NCBI RefSeq assembly: GCF_001543325.1
Contig: NZ_CP013355.1
Span: forward strand, 1,332,001 to 1,396,000
Direction: 5' to 3'
From: Lutibacter profundi
Lineage (GTDB): Bacteria > Bacteroidota > Bacteroidia > Flavobacteriales > Flavobacteriaceae
DNA: 64,000 nt
Positions 35,152 through 43,079 of this stretch are shown here, piece after piece. The notes below the pieces were generated by a model. That model was not told where the DNA came from and did not search any database. It saw only the letters and a list, made by a program, of their open reading frames with translations. A program made the position numbers and the translations under genes. Each line of letters opens with the position of its first letter. Position 1 is the first letter of the stretch.

Positions 35152-36879
35152 TTATTTAGCAACTAACTTCTTTATTTTTATTTTAAAAGCTGCAAAAAAC
35201 AACGTCATAATTGGACTTAGCCAGTTAAAAATAGCATACACAAAATAATCTGCAACACCTACGCCTAAAACACTAGATTGGTAAGCACCTCCTGTATTCC
35301 AAGGAACCAATGTTGAAGTTACTGTCCCTGAATCTTCCAATGTTCTACTCAAATTTTCTGGAGCTAGCCCCTTATCTTTGAAGGCTTTTGCATACATTTT
35401 ACCTGGAACAACTATTGCTAAATACTGGTCTGATGCTGTTGCATTTAACGTAATACAACTAAAAACTGTACTGGCAAATAATCCAAAAATAGAATCAAAC
35501 ATATTTAGAATTGAACTACTTATTTTGGCTAAAGCACCTATGGCATCCATAACCCCACCAAAAGTCATTGCACAAATTATTAGCCAAATTGTTCCCAACA
35601 TTCCTCCCATTCCTTTAGCTTCAAACAATCCATTAAGCCTCTCATCTTCCGTTTGTATTGAAGTTTCAACCGTCAAAGCATTCATTACCGAAAAGTAAGC
35701 CGATTGTAAAAAATTTGTTGGTAATGCATTTAAATTTATAGTACCTATTTCTTTTCCATCTTTAAAAATAGTTGTTGTTTCTGAAAATTTGTCAGTTACA
35801 GAAGTTTTTGATGATAGAAGATTAAAAACAATAGGTTTTGACATTGTAACTCCTTCTTCTTTAGAAATTAATGTATACACCCCTGGTGACTGATAATTAT
35901 TATTTGACACATTATCCCAAGATACATAATCTTTAAATTCACTAGAAACCTTTGTTACGTCATATCTCAATCCTTGATCCCATATAATAGCACTTTGAAA
36001 AATAGTTGCAAAAATACCACCTAAAAGTGCCCCAATAATTAAAGCTATTAATGGTGATGTTTTTCTAATTATTAATAAAATTACAATAGCAGGAACAATA
36101 AAAAGCCAAGGTGTTACATTAAACGAAGCTTTGATACCAGCTAGCATTTTTTCAGTATTAACACTTCCTGTAGCATCAATATTAAACCCTATAATTACAA
36201 ATACAATTAACGTAATTATAATTGTTGGAACCGTAGTGTAGGTCATATATTTTATATGCTCAAAAAGTTCTCCTCCTGCTACAGCTGGAGCCAAGTTTGT
36301 TGTATCAGATAATGGAGACATTTTATCTCCAAAGTAAGCCCCAGACAATACGGCTCCGGCAGTCATTCCTGCAGGAACACCTAATGCATTTCCAATTCCC
36401 ATAAGTGCAATACCAACAGTTGCCGATGTTGTCCAAGAACTACCCGTTGCAATTGATACTATACAGCAAATTACAAGTGATGCTGCTAAAAACACTGTTG
36501 GATTTAAAATTTGTAAACCATAGTAAATCATTGAAGGTATAATGCCGCTTATTAACCAAGTACCAGCCAAAGCCCCTACCATTAATAAAATGATAATAGC
36601 ACTGGATGTAGATTTCACATTTTCACCTACTTCTTCAAGCATTAATTTATAGGGGACTTTATTTAAAAACCCTACAATTGCAGCTACTGCTGCCCCCATT
36701 AATAAGATAAACTGATTACTACCACTTAGTGCATCATCTCCGTAAGCATATACATTAAAAGCTAACATTCCTATAAGAGCAACAATTGGAATTAGTGCCT
36801 CCCATATACTTAATTCTTTATTTTCTATTATTTTTAGGTCTCCAACTTTTATTTCTGATAAGTTTTTATCTTCTTGCAT
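35152..36879 (-). CDS. nhaC: NhaC-family Na+/H+ antiporter
   Basis: 575 residues from ATG 36879 (a longer GTG reading from 36909 adds unconserved residues and touches promoter sequence). About twelve membrane segments are seen. SIATGSSWTTSATVGIALMGIG and SGAYFGDKMSPLSDTTNLAPAVAGGELFEHIKYM are the NhaC family hallmarks; the second contains the ion-path Asp residues. It exports Na+ for H+ in the inner membrane, as expected for a marine cell. A soluble segment of about 100 residues (roughly 305-405, WDQGLRYDVTKVSSEF... to VETSIQTEDE) separates two membrane halves and makes the protein longer than usual NhaC proteins. A 7-bp hairpin (35126-35145) follows the stop. Confidence 0.88.
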   Translation of the reverse strand: MQEDKNLSEIKVGDLKIIENKELSIWEALIPIVALIGMLAFNVYAYGDDALSGSNQFILLMGAAVAAIVGFLNKVPYKLMLEEVGENVKSTSSAIIILLMVGALAGTWLISGIIPSMIYYGLQILNPTVFLAASLVICCIVSIATGSSWTTSATVGIALMGIGNALGVPAGMTAGAVLSGAYFGDKMSPLSDTTNLAPAVAGGELFEHIKYMTYTTVPTIIITLIVFVIIGFNIDATGSVNTEKMLAGIKASFNVTPWLFIVPAIVILLIIRKTSPLIALIIGALLGGIFATIFQSAIIWDQGLRYDVTKVSSEFKDYVSWDNVSNNNYQSPGVYTLISKEEGVTMSKPIVFNLLSSKTSVTDKFSETTTIFKDGKEIGTINLNALPTNFLQSAYFSVMNALTVETSIQTEDERLNGLFEAKGMGGMLGTIWLIICAMTFGGVMDAIGALAKISSSILNMFDSIFGLFASTVFSCITLNATASDQYLAIVVPGKMYAKAFKDKGLAPENLSRTLEDSGTVTSTLVPWNTGGAYQSSVLGVGVADYFVYAIFNWLSPIMTLFFAAFKIKIKKLVAK

Positions 36880-36931
36880 TCTTACATTTTTAGGAATGTA
36901 ATAATACACAAATTTGAACCTTTTTGCAACT

Positions 36932-36966
36932 AAAAAATCCCATTCAAAATTAGAATGGGATTTTTT
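36932..36966 (-). terminator. terminator after the methionine gamma-lyase-like gene
   Basis: AAAAAATCCCATTC (36932-36945) pairs perfectly over 14 bp with GAATGGGATTTTTT (36953-36966) around a 7-base loop. It lies 22 bases beyond the stop codon, and between that gene and nhaC. Confidence 0.85.
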
Positions 36967-36987
36967 TATAATATAAAGAGTTGTTAA

Positions 36988-38187
36988 TTATAGTACTCCT
37001 ATTTCTGTCATACATTTATGCATTGCTCTATATGTACGTTCAATATCATTATCTAACCCAATTGAAAAACGAATAATTCCATCAGAAAGCCCCATTTCAA
37101 CTTGTTCTTCTTCAGGAATTTCAGAAGAAGTGCTTGTTCCTGGCGCGCTAAATAATGTTTTATAAAACCCTAAACTAACGGCTAAATAACCTAAGTTATT
37201 ATGTTGCATTAACTCCATTAATTCATTGGCTTTTTTCAAGGTTCCAACATCAATTGTCATAATTCCTCCAAAGCCATATTCTTCATTGTACATTGTTTTA
37301 AAAAGCTCGTGATCACTGTGACTTTTTAAACCTGGATACACCACTTTTAAACCATCTTTTTCAAAATGTTCTGCCAAATACAAGGCATTTTCACTATGCT
37401 TTTTCATTCTAATATGCAATGTTCGCAAGTTTTTCAAAATACTTGCTGAACGGAAACTATCCATTACAGGACCTAACAACATAGCTGCTCCATCGTTTAC
37501 ACTTCTTAAACTATCTATAAATTCTTGTGAAGCACAAACAACACCTCCTACAGTATCGTTTGTTCCATTAATAAATTTTGTTAAACTGTGAATTGTGATA
37601 TCTGCTCCTAATTTTTGTGGAGAAATTATTAAAGGGGTAAATGTATTATCTACCACCAATAATATGTTGTGCTTTTTTGCAATTTTTGATAATGCTGTTA
37701 CATTAGCAACTTCTAATAGCGGATTACTAATTGATTCACAATAAATCATTTTTGTTGTAGAAGTAATTGCTGCTTCAATTTTTTCCAACGAAGTAATATC
37801 AACAAAAGAAGTTGTAATATTTAATTTTGGTATAAAGTTTTTTAAAAATGCATACGTACCACCATAAATGGTTCTACTTGAAACAATATGATCTCCTGCT
37901 CCACAAACTTGCAATAATACTGAAGTTATTGCTCCCATACCCGATGCTGCTACATTAGCAGTTTCTGTAAATTCCATAGCCGCCAAAGCTTCATTTAGGT
38001 ATAAATTACTTGGACTGGTATGGCGTGAATATAAATAACACCCCTCTGCATGTCCTTCAAAAGTATCAAGCATTGTTTTGGCATGTAAAAATGTATATGT
38101 TGCTGAATCTGAAATTGAAGGATTTACACCTCCAAACTCTCCAAAATATTGTAAATCTTGAATGTTATTTGCTGGTTTATTGCTCAT
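36988..38187 (-). CDS. trans-sulfuration family PLP enzyme, probably methionine gamma-lyase
   Basis: 399 residues of the Cys/Met metabolism PLP family. It shows YSRHTSPSNLYLNEALAAME (near residue 53), ASGMGAITSVLLQ (near 81), SRTIYGGTYAF (near 104), VVDNTFTPLI with the PLP Asp (D180), and the PLP lysine K204 in HSLTKFINGTNDTVGG. The family includes cystathionine synthases and lyases and methionine gamma-lyase, which splits methionine to 2-oxobutyrate, methanethiol and ammonia. The divergent Lrp/AsnC gene 155 bases away is the arrangement known for mdeA-mdeR, so methionine gamma-lyase is favoured; substrate is not certain from sequence. Confidence 0.82.
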   Translation of the reverse strand: MSNKPANNIQDLQYFGEFGGVNPSISDSATYTFLHAKTMLDTFEGHAEGCYLYSRHTSPSNLYLNEALAAMEFTETANVAASGMGAITSVLLQVCGAGDHIVSSRTIYGGTYAFLKNFIPKLNITTSFVDITSLEKIEAAITSTTKMIYCESISNPLLEVANVTALSKIAKKHNILLVVDNTFTPLIISPQKLGADITIHSLTKFINGTNDTVGGVVCASQEFIDSLRSVNDGAAMLLGPVMDSFRSASILKNLRTLHIRMKKHSENALYLAEHFEKDGLKVVYPGLKSHSDHELFKTMYNEEYGFGGIMTIDVGTLKKANELMELMQHNNLGYLAVSLGFYKTLFSAPGTSTSSEIPEEEQVEMGLSDGIIRFSIGLDNDIERTYRAMHKCMTEIGVL

Positions 38188-38232
38188 GACTAAAATTTTT
38201 ATATTATAAAATTACAAAACAACCACTTAATA

Positions 38233-38258
38233 AACTGAATTATTTACTAATATCAGTT
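38233..38258. promoter_or_regulatory. Lrp-type operator candidate between divergent genes
   Basis: AACTGA (38233-38238) and TCAGTT (38253-38258) form 6-base inverted arms around a 14-base AT-rich core, the size of an Lrp/AsnC dimer site, located between the lyase and regulator genes. Confidence 0.35.
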
Positions 38259-38342
38259 ATTTTTACTATATATTTTAATAAATACAGTTATAACAACTTT
38301 ATACTTCTATTATTTTACTTATTTTTAGCAAAAAATACTAAT

Positions 38343-38816
38343 ATGATAAAACTAGACGTAACAGATAAAAACATTTTAAAATTACTTCAAGTAAATTCAA
38401 AAGCCAACATCAAAGAAATTGCACTAAAAATTGGTTTAACACAAACTCCTACCTATGAACGTATTAAAAGGCTGGAAAAGCACGGTGTAATTCAACAATA
38501 TATAGCTGTATTAAATAAAGAAAAATTAGGGTACACCATTGAGGTGTTTTGCCAAGTTACCCTATTGGTACACTCTAAAGAATTGATTCGAAAATTTGAG
38601 ATTGCAGTAAATAAAATGGATGAAGTTATTGAATGTTTTCATATAGCTGGCAACTACGATTATTTGTTGAAAGTAATTGTAAAAGATATGAAAAGCTATC
38701 AGCTTTTTTTAAAAAACAAATTAGCTATTTTAGATTCTGTTGGGAATGTTCAAAGTACTTTTGTAATGTCTTCAACAAAAAAAACAGGAATCCTTAAATT
38801 TAGTGAAGATACTTGA
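38343..38816 (+). CDS. Lrp/AsnC family transcriptional regulator
   Basis: 157 residues. The N-terminal helix-turn-helix covers residues 1-60 (LDVTDKNILKLLQVNSKANIKEIALKIGLTQTPTYERIKRLEKHGVI), and the ligand-binding RAM domain follows (EVIECFHIAGNYDYLLKVIVKDMKSYQLFLKNKL). Such regulators form octamers or dimers that sense amino acids, here plausibly methionine or a related product given the divergent methionine gamma-lyase-like gene. It would be expected to control both itself and that gene from the shared 155-base region. The stop is followed two bases later by the convergent T9SS cargo gene. Confidence 0.9.
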   Translation: MIKLDVTDKNILKLLQVNSKANIKEIALKIGLTQTPTYERIKRLEKHGVIQQYIAVLNKEKLGYTIEVFCQVTLLVHSKELIRKFEIAVNKMDEVIECFHIAGNYDYLLKVIVKDMKSYQLFLKNKLAILDSVGNVQSTFVMSSTKKTGILKFSEDT

Positions 38817-38818
38817 AA

Positions 38819-40069
38819 TTAATACTTTTTAAATTTAATGCTCTTTGTTTTTATTTTAAAAATATAATTCCCTTTAAGAAGGTTTTCTATATTAACTGTG
38901 ATTATATGCTGTGTATGGTTTACTATTTTAATTTTAGAAGTCAACTCCTGACCAAGCATATTGTAAATTTTAAACTCTTTTATAGCTATAGAATCTGCTT
39001 CAATTGTAACTAAATTACTTCCCGGATTTGGATACACGTTAAATTTATTTTTAGCTGCAATTTCTTCAGAAGATAAAGAGCTACTTGAAAATGTATTGTT
39101 TAAGGCATTTGCTACTTTAACCCAACCCGTTGAGTCATTTCTAAGTCGCGTTTTTTCCTGTTCTAAGTGCATAAAACGCCCGTTAGTTACAGTAGCATTT
39201 GCATTGCAATAATTAGAACTTGCATTTATTAATCTTCCTTGCGTATTGTAAAACCCTCGCAACCTTGTCCAAGATAAATCTATATGAGCTAATTTAAATG
39301 TTAGTACGGCATCTTCATTTTCTATATTGGTTTTAAAAATTGAAATATAATCAGGAGATGGCGTTAGTTGAGTTCCATTACTGAGAATAATATAGGGGTC
39401 GGATGTTAGTTTACTAAATCCGTGAAGCTGAATAAAATGAGATTCGTTAAATGTATTAAAAATAACAGCTGTTGTTGTTTGAAATATAGTAGAAACATTG
39501 TGAGAAAGATCTGAAATCCTATAATTTTCGGAGCTTCCTGAACATACTGTTGTAGTTCCGTCACAGCTAGAATAATTACTGTTGTTACACCTACTAGTGC
39601 CGCTTAAAGCAAAAAACAATGCCTCTGTTTTCATAAATACAAAAACACCTTCTTTCCCTGTGTTAAAATCTTTTTTTGGATGTGGAGATTGAATTACCAA
39701 TGATTTCGTGTAATTTGGATAATAAACATAGGTTCCCCAATAATTTGCACTATTTGTTTTTAACATATAATACGTACTGTTTTCAATGCCCGTAGTATCA
39801 ACAAATTTCACCAAATTGTAGCCTATTGCATTGGCTGTATCTGATGCTTTTGCATAATTTTGATTAAATAAATTGGCTAAAATACCACTCCAAGAGTTTT
39901 GTTGTGTTAAAGTTGGGTGTGCGTAATTATTTCCTGAATTTCCTGGCATATTTGTTATTATAGTAGCTATTTCATCAAAAAGACTTCCTGAAGTGTTGAC
40001 TATTTGTGCCCTAGTAAACAAATTTGTACTAAAAAGAAATATCAATAATATGAAGCCAACTCTATTCAA
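38819..40069 (-). CDS. secreted protein of unknown function with T9SS type A sorting domain
   Basis: 416 residues. A signal peptide (MNRVGFILLIFLFSTNLFTRAQ) and a C-terminal sorting domain (about 343-416, beginning KFNVYPNPGSNLVTIEADS and ending in KIKTKSIKFKKY) send it through the Por/type IX system to the surface or medium. The central domain (about 100-260) contains LVIQSPHPKKDFNTGKEGVF, ALSGTSRCNNSN, four closely placed Cys and an IQLHGF segment. The order PHP..., ARC-type loop with Cys, and ...LHGF looks like a metal-dependent hydrolase, but I do not recognise a family and make no claim about substrate. Confidence 0.7.
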   Translation of the reverse strand: MNRVGFILLIFLFSTNLFTRAQIVNTSGSLFDEIATIITNMPGNSGNNYAHPTLTQQNSWSGILANLFNQNYAKASDTANAIGYNLVKFVDTTGIENSTYYMLKTNSANYWGTYVYYPNYTKSLVIQSPHPKKDFNTGKEGVFVFMKTEALFFALSGTSRCNNSNYSSCDGTTTVCSGSSENYRISDLSHNVSTIFQTTTAVIFNTFNESHFIQLHGFSKLTSDPYIILSNGTQLTPSPDYISIFKTNIENEDAVLTFKLAHIDLSWTRLRGFYNTQGRLINASSNYCNANATVTNGRFMHLEQEKTRLRNDSTGWVKVANALNNTFSSSSLSSEEIAAKNKFNVYPNPGSNLVTIEADSIAIKEFKIYNMLGQELTSKIKIVNHTQHIITVNIENLLKGNYIFKIKTKSIKFKKY

Positions 40070-40235
40070 ACAATATGCAATTATAATATATTAATTAAAG
40101 GTAACAAAAGGTTGATATATAAGTTCCTTTTTTAGTGGTAATTATTATTTTAGAAATCAATAGATAACTACATCTAAATTTGAAATGGTAAAACACGGAA
40201 TATAAAAAGTGTAATGCAAAATAAGTTGTCTGTTC

Positions 40236-40284
40236 GAGCGCAGTCGAGAACTATATCACACATAGATAGGTCTCGACTGCGCTC
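40236..40284. repeat. REP-like inverted repeat
   Basis: GAGCGCAGTCGAGA (40236-40249) and TCTCGACTGCGCTC (40271-40284) are perfect 14-base inverted arms separated by 21 bases. This is the 'GCGCAGTCGAGA' palindrome class widespread in Bacteroidota genomes. The rest of the 280-base gap shows nothing else. Confidence 0.75.
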
Positions 40285-40349
40285 GTACCAAACACAAACA
40301 AATAGAATTTATTAAATTAATCGTATGAAACTATCAACTGAGCTCTATA

Positions 40350-40934
40350 TTATTTAACTGCAACAATAACCACTTGTAGATCAAATTCATTATTAATAAA
40401 TTTTTCTTTAAGATTATTAAAAAATGTTTTCGATTTGTATTTTACATTAAAATCTGCTCTGTTTACTTGAAATGTTTCACTTGTTAAAGTCACTGTATCT
40501 GCTGTTTCCGTAATAGTTACAGGAAACGTAAGTTGCTTCGTAATTCCTTTAATAGTCATATTTCCTGTTATCATCATTTTCCCTTCTATTGTTTTGCTAT
40601 CTGTAATTTCAAATTTAGAAGTAGGAAATGCAGCAACATCAAAAAAATCATCTGACTTTAAATGCCTTTCTAATTTTGCACTTCCGCCAGCATCCTTAAT
40701 TGTTAACATATTGGCTATAAAATAACCTCCTTTTATTGTTCCATTGTCCATTTTCAACGCTCCAGACTCTAAAGTAATAGTGCCATGATGAGAACCTGTA
40801 GGTTTGTAACCCTTCCAGTTTATTGTTGAGTTTGAAATATCTGTAGTATAATTTACTTTTTCTTGAGCATTAGATGTTGTATACAACAATGTAATTAAAG
40901 TAAAAGCTGCTATAAATAATTTTGTTATTTTCAT
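40350..40934 (-). CDS. YceI family lipid-binding periplasmic protein
   Basis: 194 residues with signal peptide (MKITKLFIAAFTLITLLYTTSNAQ). The mature part is a YceI domain: STINWKGYKPTGSHHGTITLESGALK, ANMLTIKD, LERHLKSDDFFDVAAFPTSKFEIT and TGNMTIKGITKQLTFPV are all family landmarks. YceI proteins are lipocalin-like barrels that bind isoprenoid lipids and are often induced by stress. A near-perfect 25-base palindrome lies 14 bases upstream of the start codon, in a position to block transcription, so the gene is probably repressor-controlled. Confidence 0.92.
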   Translation of the reverse strand: MKITKLFIAAFTLITLLYTTSNAQEKVNYTTDISNSTINWKGYKPTGSHHGTITLESGALKMDNGTIKGGYFIANMLTIKDAGGSAKLERHLKSDDFFDVAAFPTSKFEITDSKTIEGKMMITGNMTIKGITKQLTFPVTITETADTVTLTSETFQVNRADFNVKYKSKTFFNNLKEKFINNEFDLQVVIVAVK

Positions 40935-40948
40935 TGTTTTTAATTTTG

Positions 40949-40973
40949 TTAGTACTTATTGCAATAGTACTAA
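40949..40973. promoter_or_regulatory. operator candidate upstream of yceI
   Basis: TTAGTACT (40949-40956) and AGTACTAA (40966-40973) are perfect 8-base inverted arms; the core ATTGCAAT is itself palindromic. The form and size resemble MarR-family operators, often found with yceI genes in this phylum. No MarR gene is in the window. Confidence 0.5.
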
Positions 40974-41029
40974 AAATTAATTATTTATAACTATTCTAAA
41001 TTACTTTTAGCTATTTTTTAACAATAAGC

Positions 41030-43036
41030 TTACACCTTCTTTAACACTACTTGTTCTAAATTTTTACTTACAATAATTTTATAAAACTCCTTAATTTCAT
41101 CATAATTTAATACTGGGTAAATGGCTGTATTCATTTTAAGTTTTGACATTATCATCATTATATTTCCTTGCGTTTTTACATTAAAAATATATACACCATA
41201 ATCATTAGGCAAACCAATGGCTATACTTTCAGGAACTGATTCTATAATATACCCTTCAGGAATGGTAATTCTCACCATATTTTTCTCAATAAATGGTGTA
41301 CCAAAATCTATTGGGTATTCTCTTTTATCTAGTTGAAATGGGTTTTTTGTTTGAGAATTAAAAAATAAAGGCTTAAAATACATTCTATCTCCAACTAGTT
41401 CAATTAAATCTTCCGATGAAAATTTAAACATTTCAACAACTGGTTTATTACCACCTGTTTTATTTATTATTCTAAAATCAGCTATTTCTATAGCTTCATT
41501 TTCTTTTTCTAGTTTTTCTATAATGGTTTCATCTTTTATTTTTGCATATTTTTTTCTATAGCTAAGTGCCTGCATATTCATGTGATTGGTTCTTTGCATG
41601 CCCTCAACATAACCTTCACTATCAATAGAAATATTGGTGTTTTTATTATCTACAGCATGTTTTGCAGGAATTAAATCTACCCATAGAGAAGTACCATCTT
41701 CTTTTACCAACCTACCTCTCCAATTAATAACCCTATATGGTAAAACATTGGGCATACTGTATTCTTCAGAAGCATCTAATAATATAATTTCTTCATTTAT
41801 TTCAACAGCCGAAATTACATAGTTAAAACCTTTTGAGGTTGGAAATAACGGAACTCCATGATTTCTTGTACTTACTAAAACAGGATTAGCATTTAACCCT
41901 CCTTCTCTTAACATTGAAACTAATATTAAGTTAATTTCGGCCACATTTCCAATCCCTTCTTTGTAGGCTTTTTTAACTCCAACATCTGTGTATTTACCAT
42001 AAGTACCATTCCATTTAACCTTAGATTTTACAAATTCTAAAATAAGGTTTATTCTTTTTAATTTATCGCTAGTTGTAGCTATAATTGGAGTTAAATCTTC
42101 TTTAAAATATGCTTTTTTAGAAAGTTCTAATCCAAAAACACTTGACTTATTAATTTTATTACACACACTTTCCCAAGTTGAAGAATAGTTTTTAACTCTC
42201 GATCCTGGGAACTCAGTATAAGAAAGCTCTAACGATAAAGCAGATCTATAATTTTCTATATTACTTATATAGTTTTCTTCTTCTAAAGCAGGAATATTTT
42301 TATCTCTAACAGTATAAATAATCTCTCGTAAATCTACCTCATTAGTTTCTCTTACTGTTGAAATTCTACGTGAGTCAACTTGACGCCTGTAAGAAAATTG
42401 AATTGTCCTGTTATTCATACTCTGCACAACATGAACTGGTAAATAACCCTTTAAATGCCTTTTAAATTTAAAATATTCAGGAATTTTCACTTCAACATTA
42501 AGCTGCTTTATTGGTATTTTATGTTGAAGTTCTATTTCATCAATATATGAATAATAGGGCGAATATATTTTGTATTTCCATTCAACTATAGCGCCTTTTT
42601 TAATGTTTGGCATCGTAAATTTATAGACTATGGTGTTTTTGGTTTTATTTTCTTTAAAAAGTTGATTTTTAGCTAGTTTTTCTTTGACTATTTTATTGTT
42701 TTCTAAGTTATAGGTATTCGCCTTTAATGATGTCATTTTTTCTGAAGGACCATCTTTGTACAAACCAATTACTTTAGTCGCATAATCAAAACCTTCTTTA
42801 TTGTACAACTTAATTCTTTCATAAACTTCTGTTACTAAAGTCCAACCTCTTTCTCCATCATACGTATAATGAATTTTTCTTTCTTTATACAAATAAGCTG
42901 CATTTGCAGTAGAATCATTTGGGTAATATTGCTCTCGTAATTCTTCTTTAGAAATTTCTCCAAAATTAAAATTTTGAGCCTTTGGCTTATTCAATATTAA
43001 TATTACAACCAATGTAAATAATAAACTCTTTTTCAT
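41030..43036 (-). CDS. DUF3857 / transglutaminase-like protein lacking the catalytic Cys
   Basis: 668 residues with a signal peptide (SLLFTLVVILILNKPKAQ). The N-terminal DUF3857 beta domain spans roughly 50-260 (NTIVYKFTMPNIKKGAIVEWKYKIYSPYY is near residue 130). A transglutaminase-like segment follows near 335-400 (LILEFVKSKVKWNGTYGKY... GIGNVAEINLILVSMLREGGLNANPVLVSTRNHG). In the position where active members have Gly-Asp-Cys or similar, this protein has GNVAE, so it is unlikely to be a thiol enzyme. The adjacent upstream gene is a related protein that keeps the Cys. The pair is 43 bases apart and co-directional; a pairing of active and inactive forms is inferred. Confidence 0.8.
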   Translation of the reverse strand: MKKSLLFTLVVILILNKPKAQNFNFGEISKEELREQYYPNDSTANAAYLYKERKIHYTYDGERGWTLVTEVYERIKLYNKEGFDYATKVIGLYKDGPSEKMTSLKANTYNLENNKIVKEKLAKNQLFKENKTKNTIVYKFTMPNIKKGAIVEWKYKIYSPYYSYIDEIELQHKIPIKQLNVEVKIPEYFKFKRHLKGYLPVHVVQSMNNRTIQFSYRRQVDSRRISTVRETNEVDLREIIYTVRDKNIPALEEENYISNIENYRSALSLELSYTEFPGSRVKNYSSTWESVCNKINKSSVFGLELSKKAYFKEDLTPIIATTSDKLKRINLILEFVKSKVKWNGTYGKYTDVGVKKAYKEGIGNVAEINLILVSMLREGGLNANPVLVSTRNHGVPLFPTSKGFNYVISAVEINEEIILLDASEEYSMPNVLPYRVINWRGRLVKEDGTSLWVDLIPAKHAVDNKNTNISIDSEGYVEGMQRTNHMNMQALSYRKKYAKIKDETIIEKLEKENEAIEIADFRIINKTGGNKPVVEMFKFSSEDLIELVGDRMYFKPLFFNSQTKNPFQLDKREYPIDFGTPFIEKNMVRITIPEGYIIESVPESIAIGLPNDYGVYIFNVKTQGNIMMIMSKLKMNTAIYPVLNYDEIKEFYKIIVSKNLEQVVLKKV

Positions 43037-43079
43037 AAATTAGTATTTTTTAAAATTATTTTTAAATTATCATATTTTT

